In this document: piece after piece, positions 1 to 8,474 of the stretch
Layout of the letters: each line of letters starts with the position of its first letter
Numbering within the stretch: the first letter of the stretch is position 1
Origin: Rhizobium sp. ACO-34A
GTDB lineage: Bacteria > Pseudomonadota > Alphaproteobacteria > Rhizobiales > Rhizobiaceae
DNA: 64,000 nt
Assembly: GCA_002600635.1 (NCBI GenBank)
Contig: CP021371.1
Span: forward strand, 1,305,001 to 1,369,000
Direction of reading: 5' to 3'
Notes under the pieces: generated by a model
Told to the model about the DNA's origin: nothing
The model's database searches: none
The model's input: the letters and a program-made list of their open reading frames with translations, nothing else
Translations under genes and position numbers: made by a program

Positions 1-1
1 C

Positions 2-265
2 AGCGCTCTGGCGGCGGGTAGCTGGTACTGGATCGTCTCCGGGAAACGCAATCCCGAGACGAAAGCCGCACCGGGAGCGAGGAGCCGTATCGCGTGGGTG
101 GCCGTGGCCGCAGTCGGCGGATGGCTTGCGGGCCTGATGCTTCAATGGCTTCTGGCTGGGCAATCCTACGAAACCTACGTTGTGGCGCTCACCGTCTCGC
201 TCGCACCGTGGCTTGGAGCCATAGGGTCTGCTGCCGCCGCATGGTGGATGCAGCGGCGGGATTGA
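2..265 (+). CDS. C-terminal part of an unidentified membrane protein (cut by window edge)
   Basis: An open frame enters from the left edge with no start and ends at TGA 263-265, giving 87 residues. It contains two hydrophobic stretches, one around RIAWVAVAAVGGWLAGLML and one around VVALTVSLAPWLGAIGSA, followed by a short basic tail ending QRRD, so it is the end of an integral membrane protein. I do not recognise the family. The next gene, bioY, is convergent. A different plus-strand frame starting at 94 is a shadow. Confidence 0.55.
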   Translation, partial: SALAAGSWYWIVSGKRNPETKAAPGARSRIAWVAVAAVGGWLAGLMLQWLLAGQSYETYVVALTVSLAPWLGAIGSAAAAWWMQRRD

Positions 266-329
266 GCCAAGCGTTGGTAGCAATGCCATTGAGCGGAGCC
301 GGCCGCAATTGCTGCCGGCACGAATTGGC

Positions 330-893
330 TCAGACCCGCTGCGGCAACAGCGGATAGCCGACCATCACCGCACGGCCGGCGAGACCGGCAACGGCAGCCT
401 TCAGCAGATCGCCCGGAATGAAGGCCATCGAGCCGAGGAAAGCCTTCTCAAGCCCGAGGCCCGCGCCGAAGGCGAGATAGCCGATGCCGAAGAGATAGAG
501 CACCACCACACCGCCGATGGCAGCCGCCGCGAAGAAGCCGAGCGTCTGCGGCAGGGCCGCCATGGTCGGCCGCGCGAAGCGTTCGGCGATCAGGCCGGTG
601 ATATAGGCCGCCGGAACCCAGCCGATCAGGAAGCCGACCGTCGGGCCGGCAAAGACGGCAAGACCGCCACGACCACCCGAGAGCACCGGCAGGCCGATGG
701 CGACCAGCAGGATGACGAGCAGCGGCGCCAGCGCCCCGCGCTTCGCCCCGAGGATGACGCCGGCCAGCATCACGCCGAGCGATTGCAGCGTGATCGGCAC
801 GGGAATGAAGCCGAGCGTGATCGGCGGGATAAGGCCGAGCGCCACGATGATTGCGGCAAACAGCGAAACGAGGACGAGGTCACGGGTGTTCAT
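330..893 (-). CDS. bioY: BioY, biotin-binding S component of ECF transporter
   Basis: A 187-residue membrane protein of the BioY family, the substrate-capture subunit of the energy-coupling-factor biotin importer in the inner membrane. About six hydrophobic helices are visible, and the family signature lies in the segment GFIPVPITLQSLGVMLAG near the N-terminus, with a GPTVGFLIGW stretch mid-protein. I chose the ATG at 893 because AAGGGAG sits 5-6 bases upstream; an upstream in-frame start has no such site. It is the last gene of a minus-strand bioM-bioN-bioY run, 63 bases after bioN, so BioMN energises uptake and BioY binds biotin. No BioR-type operator was convincing upstream of the cluster. 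Confidence 0.92.
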   Translation of the reverse strand: MNTRDLVLVSLFAAIIVALGLIPPITLGFIPVPITLQSLGVMLAGVILGAKRGALAPLLVILLVAIGLPVLSGGRGGLAVFAGPTVGFLIGWVPAAYITGLIAERFARPTMAALPQTLGFFAAAAIGGVVVLYLFGIGYLAFGAGLGLEKAFLGSMAFIPGDLLKAAVAGLAGRAVMVGYPLLPQRV

Positions 894-956
894 TGTGTCT
901 CCCTTGGGCATGTCCGCCTGCAACGGCGGTACCTGCGAATTTTCCCCAGCCCTTGC

Positions 957-1559
957 TCATTGGCCGCGAATGCCGCGCGCGTCAATGGCGGCCGCGATGT
1001 TGTCGGCATCCTTCAGCGTCGAAATGATCAGCGGCCCCAGGATCGTGGTAACTTTCGGCCGGATACCGCGCGCGCGATGCGCCTCGCGGATCGCTTCGTA
1101 ACGCGTCAGGATCTCCGGCACGAAGCGGACCACCAGCCCGACCGAAAGCCCGATATCGGCGGCCTTGACGAGCCCCAGCCGCTCCAGCGGCGCGGCGGTG
1201 CGTGTGATCGTATCGATGAAGGCTGAGACAGTGGTGGAAGCCGTAACCGCAGCGCCCAGCATCATCAGCGTGGAAAGCCGGAGTGTCGTCACCATGGCTT
1301 CTTCGGCGCTTGTCAGCAGAAGATGGAACAGGCCGACCAATAGGATCGTCGCAAGCACCGGACGAAGCGGCCTGATCGCGGCTGGAATCGGCTGGCCGAG
1401 GCTGAAATAAAGCCCGCTCGACAGGATGAGCGCCGGCACCAGAAAGCGTGGATCGCGGGTGAGGAAGATGAGAACGGCGGCAAGCGCCAGCCCGGCGATC
1501 TTGGCCGTGGCGGGCAGGCGGTGGAGCGGGCTCTCGCCGGCAACATGAAGACTTCTCAT
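957..1559 (-). CDS. bioN: BioN, transmembrane T component of biotin ECF transporter
   Basis: A 200-residue EcfT-family protein that couples the ATPase to the S component in the inner membrane. Several hydrophobic segments lie in the N-terminal half, and the C-terminal cytoplasmic part carries an Ala-Arg-Gly coupling motif within AHRARGIRP (about residue 163) and a second ARGI motif at the extreme C-terminus (DARGIRGQ), as expected for EcfT coupling helices that contact the ATPases. The ATG overlaps the stop of bioM by four bases, indicating translational coupling. Size and context fit BioN rather than CbiQ or a general EcfT. Confidence 0.9.
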   Translation of the reverse strand: MRSLHVAGESPLHRLPATAKIAGLALAAVLIFLTRDPRFLVPALILSSGLYFSLGQPIPAAIRPLRPVLATILLVGLFHLLLTSAEEAMVTTLRLSTLMMLGAAVTASTTVSAFIDTITRTAAPLERLGLVKAADIGLSVGLVVRFVPEILTRYEAIREAHRARGIRPKVTTILGPLIISTLKDADNIAAAIDARGIRGQ

Positions 1560-2236
1560 GACAGGGCAAGCTCCCGGTAGCGGGCAATCGCATCCTGTGG
1601 CCCGCCGTCGAAGGCCAGCCGTCCCTGATGAAACACCAGCACGCGGCCGAAGCCGGAAACGAGGTCGAGATCGTGGCTGATGACGATCGCCTGTTGCGGC
1701 AGCGCGTCGATTGCCGCCTGCACCATGGCGCGGTTCCTGAGATCGAGCTGGTTGGTCGGCTCGTCGAAGATCACCATGTCAGGCCCGGTGACGATCACGG
1801 CGGCAAGGGCCGCGAGCTGCAACTCGCCGCCGGAAAGCTCATGCGGCCGCCGGTCCGCCAGATGGGCGATGCCGAGTTGCGCCAGAACGCCATCGACGGC
1901 CTTGGTCAGCGCCTCGCCCTTCACGCCCCGGCTCTTCGGCCCGAAGGCGATATCGTCGCGAATGATCGGCAGGATGATCTGGTTGGCCGGGTTCTGGAAG
2001 ATGAAGCCGGTCTTCGAAAGCACCGCCTTCTCGTCCTTCACCGTATCGAGCCCATCGAGCGTCACACGTCCGGCGGAAGGCTTCACCAGCCCGTTGATCA
2101 GCCGCGCGAAGGTCGTCTTGCCCGAACCGTTGAGGCCGATCACGCCGATGCGGTGTTCCCCAAGCGAAAGATCGAGCGGCTGAAGCGCTGCATGCGCGCC
2201 GTAACGCACTTCGGCCCGGTCGAACGTGATCTGCAA
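1556..2236 (-). CDS. bioM: BioM, ATPase of biotin ECF transporter
   Basis: A 226-residue ABC ATPase that powers biotin uptake with BioN and BioY. The Walker A motif GLNGSGKTT is near residue 33, Q-loop FQNPANQ follows, the signature is LSGGE and Walker B is MVIFDEPTNQLDL, followed by an H-loop VISHDLD. I placed the start at a TTG at 2236, because GGGGGAA lies five bases upstream and translation then begins directly in the ATPase fold (LQITF). A TTG 12 codons further upstream (2272) has no ribosome-binding site. First gene of the biotin operon; the 358-base upstream gap is mostly repeat sequence. Confidence 0.9.
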   Translation of the reverse strand: MQITFDRAEVRYGAHAALQPLDLSLGEHRIGVIGLNGSGKTTFARLINGLVKPSAGRVTLDGLDTVKDEKAVLSKTGFIFQNPANQIILPIIRDDIAFGPKSRGVKGEALTKAVDGVLAQLGIAHLADRRPHELSGGELQLAALAAVIVTGPDMVIFDEPTNQLDLRNRAMVQAAIDALPQQAIVISHDLDLVSGFGRVLVFHQGRLAFDGGPQDAIARYRELALS

Positions 2237-2359
2237 GCGGCTTCCCCCGACTTTAAATTGCCCGAAATTCAAGTGGAGGTCTCTATAGACCCTGTGGCGG
2301 GGGAGGGGAATATCAAAGCATTGCCGCGCCTCATCCCCCTGCCGCCCGGCCCGTCGCTC

Positions 2360-2513
2360 GGGCTCCGGGCGTTCGTCGCTGCAATCGATTCACCGGATCG
2401 ATTGCTCCGCTGCGCGGACCGCTCCTCCCCCCGCAGGCGGGGAGAAGGAACTTGTTGCAACGCTTCGTCTCCCTCGCCCCGCTTGCAGGGAGAGGGCGGG
2501 GTGAGGGGCAATT
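2360..2513. repeat. Dispersed palindromic repeats in the bioM-YcaQ gap
   Basis: The 358 bases between bioM and the next gene hold no ORF. They contain GCAATCGAT/ATCGATTGC arms (2381-2405) flanked by a GGGCGTTCGTC-type segment, a reverse-orientation relative of the tandem units at about 37,010-37,340. Beside it is a pair of mosaic-type hairpins built on TCTCCCCGC/GCGGGGAGA variants (2425-2513), the same family as near 56.4 and 60.5 kb. These resemble RIME-type intergenic elements of rhizobia. The function is unknown; they could act as terminators or mRNA stabilisers. Confidence 0.65.
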
Positions 2514-2594
2514 GCTCCGCCCCGCGACGAAACCGAAATAATAAACTCGCATCACGCATTGAACATATCGTGAACGTCCGCTAGCCTCCTGATC

Positions 2595-3785
2595 ATGGCG
2601 ATTCCGGTTTCCAATGCGCAGGCGCGAAAGATTTTCATGGAGCGGCAGGGGCTTTCCCGGCCGCCGCATCTGGCGCTTGGCAAGGCGGGGCTGCTCGATC
2701 TCGTGCATGATCTCGGTTTCGTGCAGATCGACAGCATCGCGACGGTGGAGCGCGCCCATCACCAGATCCTCTTCTCGCGCAACCAGACCTACCGGCCGGA
2801 GCATCTGTCCGTCCTGATCGAGAAGGACCGGACGCTTTTCGAGCACTGGACGCATGACGCCTCGATCATTCCGTCGGCCTTCTTTCCTTACTGGAAGCAC
2901 CGTTTCGTGCGGCGCGAGGCGAAGATCCTCGAGAACTGGCGCAAATGGCAGGGCGAAGGCTTCGATCAGGCCTTCGAGCAAACCTATGAGCGTATCCGGG
3001 AAAACGGCCCGGTCATGGCGCGCGAGGTGAAGGCCGAGGAACACAAGTCCGGCGGCTGGTGGAACTGGCACCCCTCCAAGACGGCGCTCGAATATCTCTG
3101 GCATACCGGCAAACTGGCGATCTCCGGCCGCGACAATTTCCAGAAGATCTACGATCTTTCCGAACGCGTCATCCCCAGGGAGCATTTCGAGGCGGAGGTG
3201 GACCACGACGTCTTCGTCGATTGGGCCTGCCGGAGCGCCCTGACGCGGCTGGGTTTTGCCACATCAGGCGAAATCGCCGCCTTCTTCGATCTGGTCGGCC
3301 CGCAGGAGGCAAAGCTCTGGGTGGAAAGCCACCGCGACGAACTGGAGGACGTGGCGATCCAAACGGTCGATGGCGGCAAGCCGCGCTCGTCCTTCGCCTT
3401 CGCCGAGGGGCTGGAAACGCTGCTCGATGCGCCGGAACCGCCGGCCCGCATCCGTGTACTCAGCCCCTTCGATCCGCTGATCCGCGACCGTAACCGCACC
3501 GAGCGCCTGTTCGGCTTCTTCTACCGCATCGAGATCTTCGTGCCGGAGCCGAAGCGGGAATATGGCTATTATGTCTTTCCGCTTCTGGAAGGCGACCGCC
3601 TGATAGGCCGCATCGACATGAAAGCCGACCGCAAGACGGGCGTGCTCGATGTCAAACGGCTCTGGCTGGAAAAGGGTGTCAAACCCTCGGCCGGCCGGCT
3701 GGACAAGCTGCAGGCCGAACTCACCCGTATCGCCCGCTTCGCCGGCGTCGAGACCGTGGTGTTGCGTGAGGGCTGGCTGGGCTAG
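2595..3785 (+). CDS. YcaQ/AlkX-like winged-helix DNA glycosylase
   Basis: A 396-residue protein of the HTH_42 (YcaQ/AlkZ) superfamily of winged-helix DNA glycosylases that unhook interstrand crosslinks. The diagnostic catalytic region is visible at about residues 40-60: FVQIDSIATVERAHH contains the Q-x-D motif of the YcaQ/AlkX branch (the AZL branch has Q-x-Q). The C-terminal half has the DPL motif in LSPFDPLIRDR and LFGFFYRIEIFVP, typical of the family, and the overall length of about 400 residues is usual. It starts at ATG 2595 with no strong Shine-Dalgarno. It stands alone; a strong hairpin begins at its stop codon. Activity on crosslinks is inferred from family. Confidence 0.85.
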   Translation: MAIPVSNAQARKIFMERQGLSRPPHLALGKAGLLDLVHDLGFVQIDSIATVERAHHQILFSRNQTYRPEHLSVLIEKDRTLFEHWTHDASIIPSAFFPYWKHRFVRREAKILENWRKWQGEGFDQAFEQTYERIRENGPVMAREVKAEEHKSGGWWNWHPSKTALEYLWHTGKLAISGRDNFQKIYDLSERVIPREHFEAEVDHDVFVDWACRSALTRLGFATSGEIAAFFDLVGPQEAKLWVESHRDELEDVAIQTVDGGKPRSSFAFAEGLETLLDAPEPPARIRVLSPFDPLIRDRNRTERLFGFFYRIEIFVPEPKREYGYYVFPLLEGDRLIGRIDMKADRKTGVLDVKRLWLEKGVKPSAGRLDKLQAELTRIARFAGVETVVLREGWLG

Positions 3786-3866
3786 CGCATCGGGCCGAAA
3801 ATCGGAATCGGTTTTCGGCCCGATGCGTAGATTAAAGATGTCAGAGCGTCCCTTGTGCGTCCGGAT
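3786..3866. repeat. Perfect 16-bp hairpin plus GTGCGTCCGGATGG box
   Basis: Arms CGCATCGGGCCGAAAA (3786-3801) and TTTTCGGCCCGATGCG (3812-3827) are exact inverted copies with a 10-base loop. About 15 bases later comes GAGCGTCCCTTGTGCGTCCGGATGGA. The GTGCGTCCGGATGG core recurs at 14,487, where it forms its own hairpin. It starts just after the YcaQ-like gene's TAG, so it may also end its transcript. Confidence 0.7.
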
Positions 3867-3910
3867 GGAAGCCCAAAGGATGCTCCGGGAATCTGCAAGG
3901 GAGGGGACTT

Positions 3911-4327
3911 GTGTCCGACAGCAGCGACTACCGCATCGAAGCCCGCGTGCCCGGCATCGAGGATTATCTGCGCCTGCGCCGTATCTCGGGCCTCAGCCCC
4001 TTTTCCCGGGAGGCGGCGGAGAAGGGACTGCCGAATTCGATCTTCGGTGTCAGTTTGATGCGAGGCGAGGAGGTGGTCGGCATGGGCAGGATCATCGGTG
4101 ACGGTGGCTGCTTCTTTCAGGTGACGGACATCGCCATCGACCCGGCGCATCAGGGCAGAGGGCTGGCAAAGTGGATCATGCAGGCGCTTTCCGATTTCAT
4201 CGAAACACTGCCGAAGTCCGCCTATGTCAGCCTGATCGCGGATGTTCCCGCCAACCGCCTTTATGCCCAGTTCGACTTCGACGAGACAGCACCGCGCTCC
4301 GTCGGCATGGCCCGCAAGGTCGTCTGA
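3911..4327 (+). CDS. GNAT family N-acetyltransferase
   Basis: A 138-residue single-domain GCN5-related acetyltransferase. The acetyl-CoA-binding motif A is clear: VTDIAIDPAHQGRGLAKWIM (about residues 70-90) with the Q/RxxGxG/A loop QGRGLA. The C-terminal strand region LYAQFDFDETAP resembles the common Y-x-x-x-G-F end of small GNAT proteins. The start is GTG at 3911, preceded by GGGAGGGGACTT. The substrate cannot be told from sequence. It follows the hairpin after the glycosylase gene and is probably transcribed from its own promoter. Confidence 0.85.
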   Translation: MSDSSDYRIEARVPGIEDYLRLRRISGLSPFSREAAEKGLPNSIFGVSLMRGEEVVGMGRIIGDGGCFFQVTDIAIDPAHQGRGLAKWIMQALSDFIETLPKSAYVSLIADVPANRLYAQFDFDETAPRSVGMARKVV

Positions 4328-4496
4328 ACCGAGAATCCCTGCCGCCGGCAGGCAGAGAATCGCCCCGATATTGCGGCCTGACCACCCGATGACAACATGT
4401 CGGATGCAGGCTTAGCCTCGCCTTAACCTACCTTCTGCATTCTTTAAGGAAGGCAATAGGTTAGTCGATATTGATTGCGATTTCAGGGCGAGGCAT

Positions 4497-5966
4497 ATGA
4501 TGACGAGGTTTTCGAGCTACGGTCTTGTTCTGGGCCTTTCCCTTCTTGGCTCTGCCGCCCCCGCCTTTTCGGCCGATGATACGAACCTTCAGCGACTGAC
4601 TGAAGGCCTCGCGGCGTGCCAGGGCAGGCTCGCAGCCAGCAAACCGTATCAGAGCTATGTCGATGGTCTTGGCGCGCTGGCGAAAACCACGGAATCGGCC
4701 ATCGCATTCATGCAGATGGTTTCGAAATACGATCTTTCGGTGCTTGAGGGCATTTCACGGAAATCGGCAGACGAGTTCGGCTCCGCTCTTGTCGCCCAGC
4801 CTATGGATGCCAAGTCTATCGTGCGTCAGGCGGCCACGGAGTGCGAGGCCCTTATCGCCGATGCCGAGGTGGAAGCAAAGAAGGTCAAGCGACAGGTCGT
4901 CGAGGCGGCAGAAGCGGAGCGTCGCAAGAAGGAGCGGGCCGAGGCACAGGCCGCCGCGGAGCAGCCGAAACCCGTTTCCGAGCAGCCAAAGGTCGAACCG
5001 GTTGCCGAGAACAGGCCGGAGGTTCAGGCCGAGGATATGGCCGACGCCGGGGTTTCGGATCAGCCGGAAACGAGATTGGCCGAGGCCGGCAAACCAGCAT
5101 TGGACATAAACGCGGAGATCGCGAACTGGAAGGTCGAAGACGGGAAGCGGAAGGAGGAAGCGGAGAGATTGAAGCGCAAAAAGGAAGAGGAAGAAAAACA
5201 GTGGGAGGAAAGGAGGATCGCGGAAGGCAAGGCCTGGCGTGAGGCGCATCAGAAGGAGTTCGACACAAGAAAAAGCCTGCATGACAGGCTCCGGGATGCC
5301 CAGGAAAGGCGCGGCAGCGACGTCCTCTATGCAATCCAGAACGACATCGGCGATTCTCGATACTTCGAAGTCTTCGACAGTTGCAAGCTCACGCCCGATC
5401 TGGCGCTCGCCATGCTCGCAACCCTCCGCAACGATGAACCCAGCTTCCCGAAGAACGCAAAACTGGAGATAAACAAGGTTGCCGACGGAATCCCGAGTAA
5501 GGAGGTGGTGAGTTTTATGTCCTCTTACGTCCTGGGCACTCTCGCGAAGGGCGGAAGTGAAAGGGGCAAGCTTATATCTGCGATCGAGGGGAACACGTTC
5601 TCCACCCTTTGCGCCACCCATATAATGGCGAAGCAAAAGGTAAGAGAACTGAATGGCAGGATGAAATCTGTCCGGACGAAATCGAACGAAAGCATACCGG
5701 ATCTTGTCGTCGATTATTCCGAGCCATATTACGGCCCCGTTTGCGCCGAACTGTCTCTGTTGATGAGAAGTTTCTATCTCGGGGAAAGACTGTACGAGCC
5801 CTATATCGAACGCCGAATGCAGACCCTGGAGAAAATTGATGAAAATCTCTACGGCTTCCTCGGCTACACCAAGACTGCGATCGATAATAACGACCCGAAA
5901 ATCGCGCGCATGATCAATTCCAACGAGTGGAACCGATACTGCGTTCTGGCCGCGACGAAGGCTTAG
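4497..5966 (+). CDS. Secreted protein of unknown function with charged coiled-coil
   Basis: A 489-residue protein that I do not recognise. It begins with a Sec signal peptide (MMTRFSS, hydrophobic core LVLGLSLLGSAA, likely cleavage after AFSA), so it is probably periplasmic. Residues about 120-260 are extremely rich in Glu, Lys, Ala and Arg, with Glu/Pro/Gln-rich linkers and a run such as RLKRKKEEEEKQWEERR, which predicts a long coiled coil. The C-terminal 200 residues look globular and hold four spaced cysteines. A second ATG at 4500 has better spacing to GAGG. It is convergent with the MocR gene, with no obvious operon partner. Confidence 0.75.
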   Translation: MMTRFSSYGLVLGLSLLGSAAPAFSADDTNLQRLTEGLAACQGRLAASKPYQSYVDGLGALAKTTESAIAFMQMVSKYDLSVLEGISRKSADEFGSALVAQPMDAKSIVRQAATECEALIADAEVEAKKVKRQVVEAAEAERRKKERAEAQAAAEQPKPVSEQPKVEPVAENRPEVQAEDMADAGVSDQPETRLAEAGKPALDINAEIANWKVEDGKRKEEAERLKRKKEEEEKQWEERRIAEGKAWREAHQKEFDTRKSLHDRLRDAQERRGSDVLYAIQNDIGDSRYFEVFDSCKLTPDLALAMLATLRNDEPSFPKNAKLEINKVADGIPSKEVVSFMSSYVLGTLAKGGSERGKLISAIEGNTFSTLCATHIMAKQKVRELNGRMKSVRTKSNESIPDLVVDYSEPYYGPVCAELSLLMRSFYLGERLYEPYIERRMQTLEKIDENLYGFLGYTKTAIDNNDPKIARMINSNEWNRYCVLAATKA

Positions 5967-6019
5967 GGTCAAAATTCAATCAGGATAGGCGATCTCCGCT
6001 CGTTTCAAGCGGATGCCCC

Positions 6020-7417
6020 TCAGTCCCGCATTGCCCTTTCCAGCGCGGCAAACACGCGCGGATCGCCCGACTGGGCAACGTTGAACCGTAGAAACCTCGT
6101 GGCTGTCTGCGAGACGCTGAAGGCATTGCCCGGGGCCAACACGACGTTTTCGGCGAGCGCCCGGCGGGCCACATCGGCGGCGTCGAGACCTTCGGGGAGC
6201 TCCGACCATAGGAACATGCCGCCGCGTGGTTCGATCCATGGCTTGATGCCGAGTACCTGCAGTTTCCGGCTGGTTTCTCCCATGGCGCGGGAGAGACGGC
6301 CGCGCAGGCCGTTCATGTATTTCCGATAAGTGCCGTCCTTCATCAGCGCGAGGACGAGTTCGGCCGAAAGGGCGTTGCCGCCGAAGCTGGTCGCGATCTT
6401 CAGGTCGATCAGCCGCTCGATCCAGTCTCGCCTTGCGGCGATGAAACCGCAGCGGGCGGCTGCCGTCAGCGTCTTCGAAAAGCTGCCGATATGGATGACC
6501 CGCTCGAAACCGTCGAAGGCAGCAAGCCGCGGCGCGGGTTCCAGCTCGAAATCGGCGAAGATATCGTCTTCGATAATGGTCAGCCCGGCTTGATCTGCAA
6601 GCTTCAGGATACGATGCGCGCTGACCGGCGAAAGTGTTGCCCCGGTCGGATTGTGAAGTGCCGAATTGGTGATGTAGAGGCGCGGCCGATGCTCGGTGAG
6701 TGCCGCGGCGAAGAGCTCCACATCGGGGCCGCCAGGCGTATAGGGCACACCCGCGACCTTGACCCGATGGGCCCGCAACAGCGCCAGGAAATTGAAATAG
6801 CAGGGATCGTCCACCAGCACGGTATCGCCGGGCTCGACGAGAAGGCGCAGCAGCAGGTCGATGGCCTGCGTGCCCGATTCCGTCAGCATGATCTGGTCGG
6901 GCAGTACCTGCATGCCATGCTCCGCCATGCGACGTGACAGGAGATGGCGCAGCGGCAGCAGACCGAGAGGCGTGCTGTAGTCGGTGAGTGTGTTGTCCTC
7001 TGCCCGGGAGAGATGGCGAAGCGACCGGCGCAGTTCCGTCTGCGGCATCCAGGAGGCAGGCAGCCAGCCGCAGCCCGGTTTCAGCACATCGCCCGCAGCC
7101 TCCAGCGATTGCCGCGATACCCAGAACGGATCGATTGCACGGTCGAGTTTCGGACCGATTTCCGCAAGCGTCAGCGGCGGCAGGTGCCCGGCGACATAAA
7201 AGCCCGAACCACGCCGCGACAGGATCAGCCCTTCCGCCGCCAGCCGGTCATAGGCCTCGACGACGGTCGAGGTGGAAACCGCCATCGTTCTGGCAAGGCC
7301 GCGGATCGAGGGAAGCTTCGCCCCCGGCGCAAGCGTCCGCGCGCTGATCCGTTGCCGGATGGTCGCCATGACCTGCCCGACCCGTGTTCCGGTATCTGCC
7401 TCGGTGGTGTCCAGCAT
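6020..7417 (-). CDS. MocR/PdxR-type GntR regulator with aminotransferase domain
   Basis: A 465-residue fusion of an N-terminal GntR winged helix (residues about 10-75; LPSIRGLARTMAVSTSTVVEAYDRL) to a fold-type I PLP-dependent aminotransferase domain (about 105-465). The PLP lysine is in the motif IGSFSKTLTAAARCGF, and the upstream YITNSALHNPTG and EDDIFADFE motifs bind the cofactor. MocR proteins sense PLP or amino acids and regulate an adjacent divergent gene. That neighbour here is an EamA exporter 110 bases away, and a perfect 12-bp inverted repeat lies between them. The ligand is unknown. Confidence 0.9.
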   Translation of the reverse strand: MLDTTEADTGTRVGQVMATIRQRISARTLAPGAKLPSIRGLARTMAVSTSTVVEAYDRLAAEGLILSRRGSGFYVAGHLPPLTLAEIGPKLDRAIDPFWVSRQSLEAAGDVLKPGCGWLPASWMPQTELRRSLRHLSRAEDNTLTDYSTPLGLLPLRHLLSRRMAEHGMQVLPDQIMLTESGTQAIDLLLRLLVEPGDTVLVDDPCYFNFLALLRAHRVKVAGVPYTPGGPDVELFAAALTEHRPRLYITNSALHNPTGATLSPVSAHRILKLADQAGLTIIEDDIFADFELEPAPRLAAFDGFERVIHIGSFSKTLTAAARCGFIAARRDWIERLIDLKIATSFGGNALSAELVLALMKDGTYRKYMNGLRGRLSRAMGETSRKLQVLGIKPWIEPRGGMFLWSELPEGLDAADVARRALAENVVLAPGNAFSVSQTATRFLRFNVAQSGDPRVFAALERAMRD

Positions 7418-7434
7418 CCGTATTGCTCATCTGG

Positions 7435-7462
7435 CCATTACAGTTTGTCAAAACTGTAATGG
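7435..7462. promoter_or_regulatory. Inverted-repeat operator between MocR gene and EamA gene
   Basis: CCATTACAGTTT (7435-7446) and AAACTGTAATGG (7451-7462) are exact reverse complements separated by GTCA. The site lies 17 bases above the MocR gene's ATG and about 65 bases above the EamA gene. Size and placement fit a dimeric GntR-family binding site controlling both genes. That MocR binds it is inferred. Confidence 0.75.
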
Positions 7463-7527
7463 ACTGTGTCTGAAAAATACATCCGCCATACCCTATCACC
7501 TGTCGTGGCAGTGAACGAAGGAAAGAC

Positions 7528-8394
7528 ATGATGGACAGGACGGCAAGCGGATGGATCAACGGTTTTATCGGGGTGCTGATCTTCAGTGGCTCGCTGCCCG
7601 CGACCCGCGCGGCGGTGGCCGATTTCGATCCGGTATTCCTGACGGTCGCCCGCGCGGCGATCGCCGGCACGCTGGCTCTTGCCTTGCTTCTGCTCTTTCG
7701 CGAAAAACGCCCGAGGGGTAGCGATCTCGTCGCGCTGGCGGTGGTGGCGCTCGGCGTTGTCGTCGGCTTTCCGCTGCTGACGGCGCTGGCGTTGAAGCAT
7801 GTCACCTCCGCCCATTCCATCGTCTTCATCGGGCTTCTGCCGCTCGCTACCGCGATCTTCGGCGTGCTGAGGGGCGGCGAGCGGCCACGGCCGGCCTTCT
7901 GGCTGTTCTCCTGCCTCGGCAGTGCGCTGGTTGCGGGCTTTGCGCTGATGCAAGGGGTCTCGGCATCGCCGGTCGGCGACCTGCTGATGCTCGCGGCCAT
8001 CATCGTCTGTGGGCTCGGCTATGCGGAAGGCGCGAGGCTTTCCCGCACGCTCGGCGGCTGGCAGGTCATTTCCTGGGCGCTGGTGCTGTCGCTCCCGGTC
8101 ATGGCCGTGCTTACCATCCTCACCATGCCGCAATCCTTTGCCGATGCGGCGCGGCCGGCATGGCTGGGGCTCGCCTATGTCTCGGTCTTCAGCATGCTGG
8201 TGGGGTTCATATTCTGGTATCGCGGGCTCGCGCAGGGCGGTATCGCCGCTGTCGGCCAGCTGCAGCTTCTCCAGCCGTTCTTCGGGCTGGTGCTGGCCGC
8301 AACCCTTCTGGGGGAGGCTGTGAGCTGGTCCATGGTCGCGGTAACCGCAGCCGTCATTCTCTGCGTTGCCGGCGCCAGGCGGTTCGCAAGGTAA
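7528..8394 (+). CDS. EamA/DMT family transporter
   Basis: A 288-residue drug/metabolite-transporter protein with two EamA repeats and about ten hydrophobic segments. The first repeat begins WINGFIGVLIFSGSLPATR, and the second has FSMLVGFIFWYRGLAQGGIAAVGQLQ near the C-terminus, a signature of this family. ATG 7528 is preceded by AAGGAAAGAC. It is probably an exporter of a metabolite or amino acid related to the MocR ligand, since the two genes are divergent and share an operator. A strong bidirectional terminator follows. Confidence 0.88.
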   Translation: MMDRTASGWINGFIGVLIFSGSLPATRAAVADFDPVFLTVARAAIAGTLALALLLLFREKRPRGSDLVALAVVALGVVVGFPLLTALALKHVTSAHSIVFIGLLPLATAIFGVLRGGERPRPAFWLFSCLGSALVAGFALMQGVSASPVGDLLMLAAIIVCGLGYAEGARLSRTLGGWQVISWALVLSLPVMAVLTILTMPQSFADAARPAWLGLAYVSVFSMLVGFIFWYRGLAQGGIAAVGQLQLLQPFFGLVLAATLLGEAVSWSMVAVTAAVILCVAGARRFAR

Positions 8395-8433
8395 CCCGCC
8401 GCTTCTCTGACCGCCTTGGAGGTCATGCAGGAA

Positions 8434-8463
8434 TTTCCGCCTCCGGCCTTCCGGAGGCGGAAA
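8434..8463. terminator. Bidirectional terminator between EamA gene and ribB
   Basis: A 13-bp perfect stem, TTTCCGCCTCCGG (8434-8446) against CCGGAGGCGGAAA (8451-8463), with a CCTT loop. It lies between two convergent genes and can serve both strands; neither side has a long T-run. Confidence 0.8.
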
Positions 8464-8474
8464 ATATTGTCGTG

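Noticed and set aside
2270..2295. BioR operator near bioM (TCTATAGA palindrome at about 2282)
   Set aside because: It does not match the TTATCTATAA/TTATAGATAA type consensus closely and is short enough to occur by chance.
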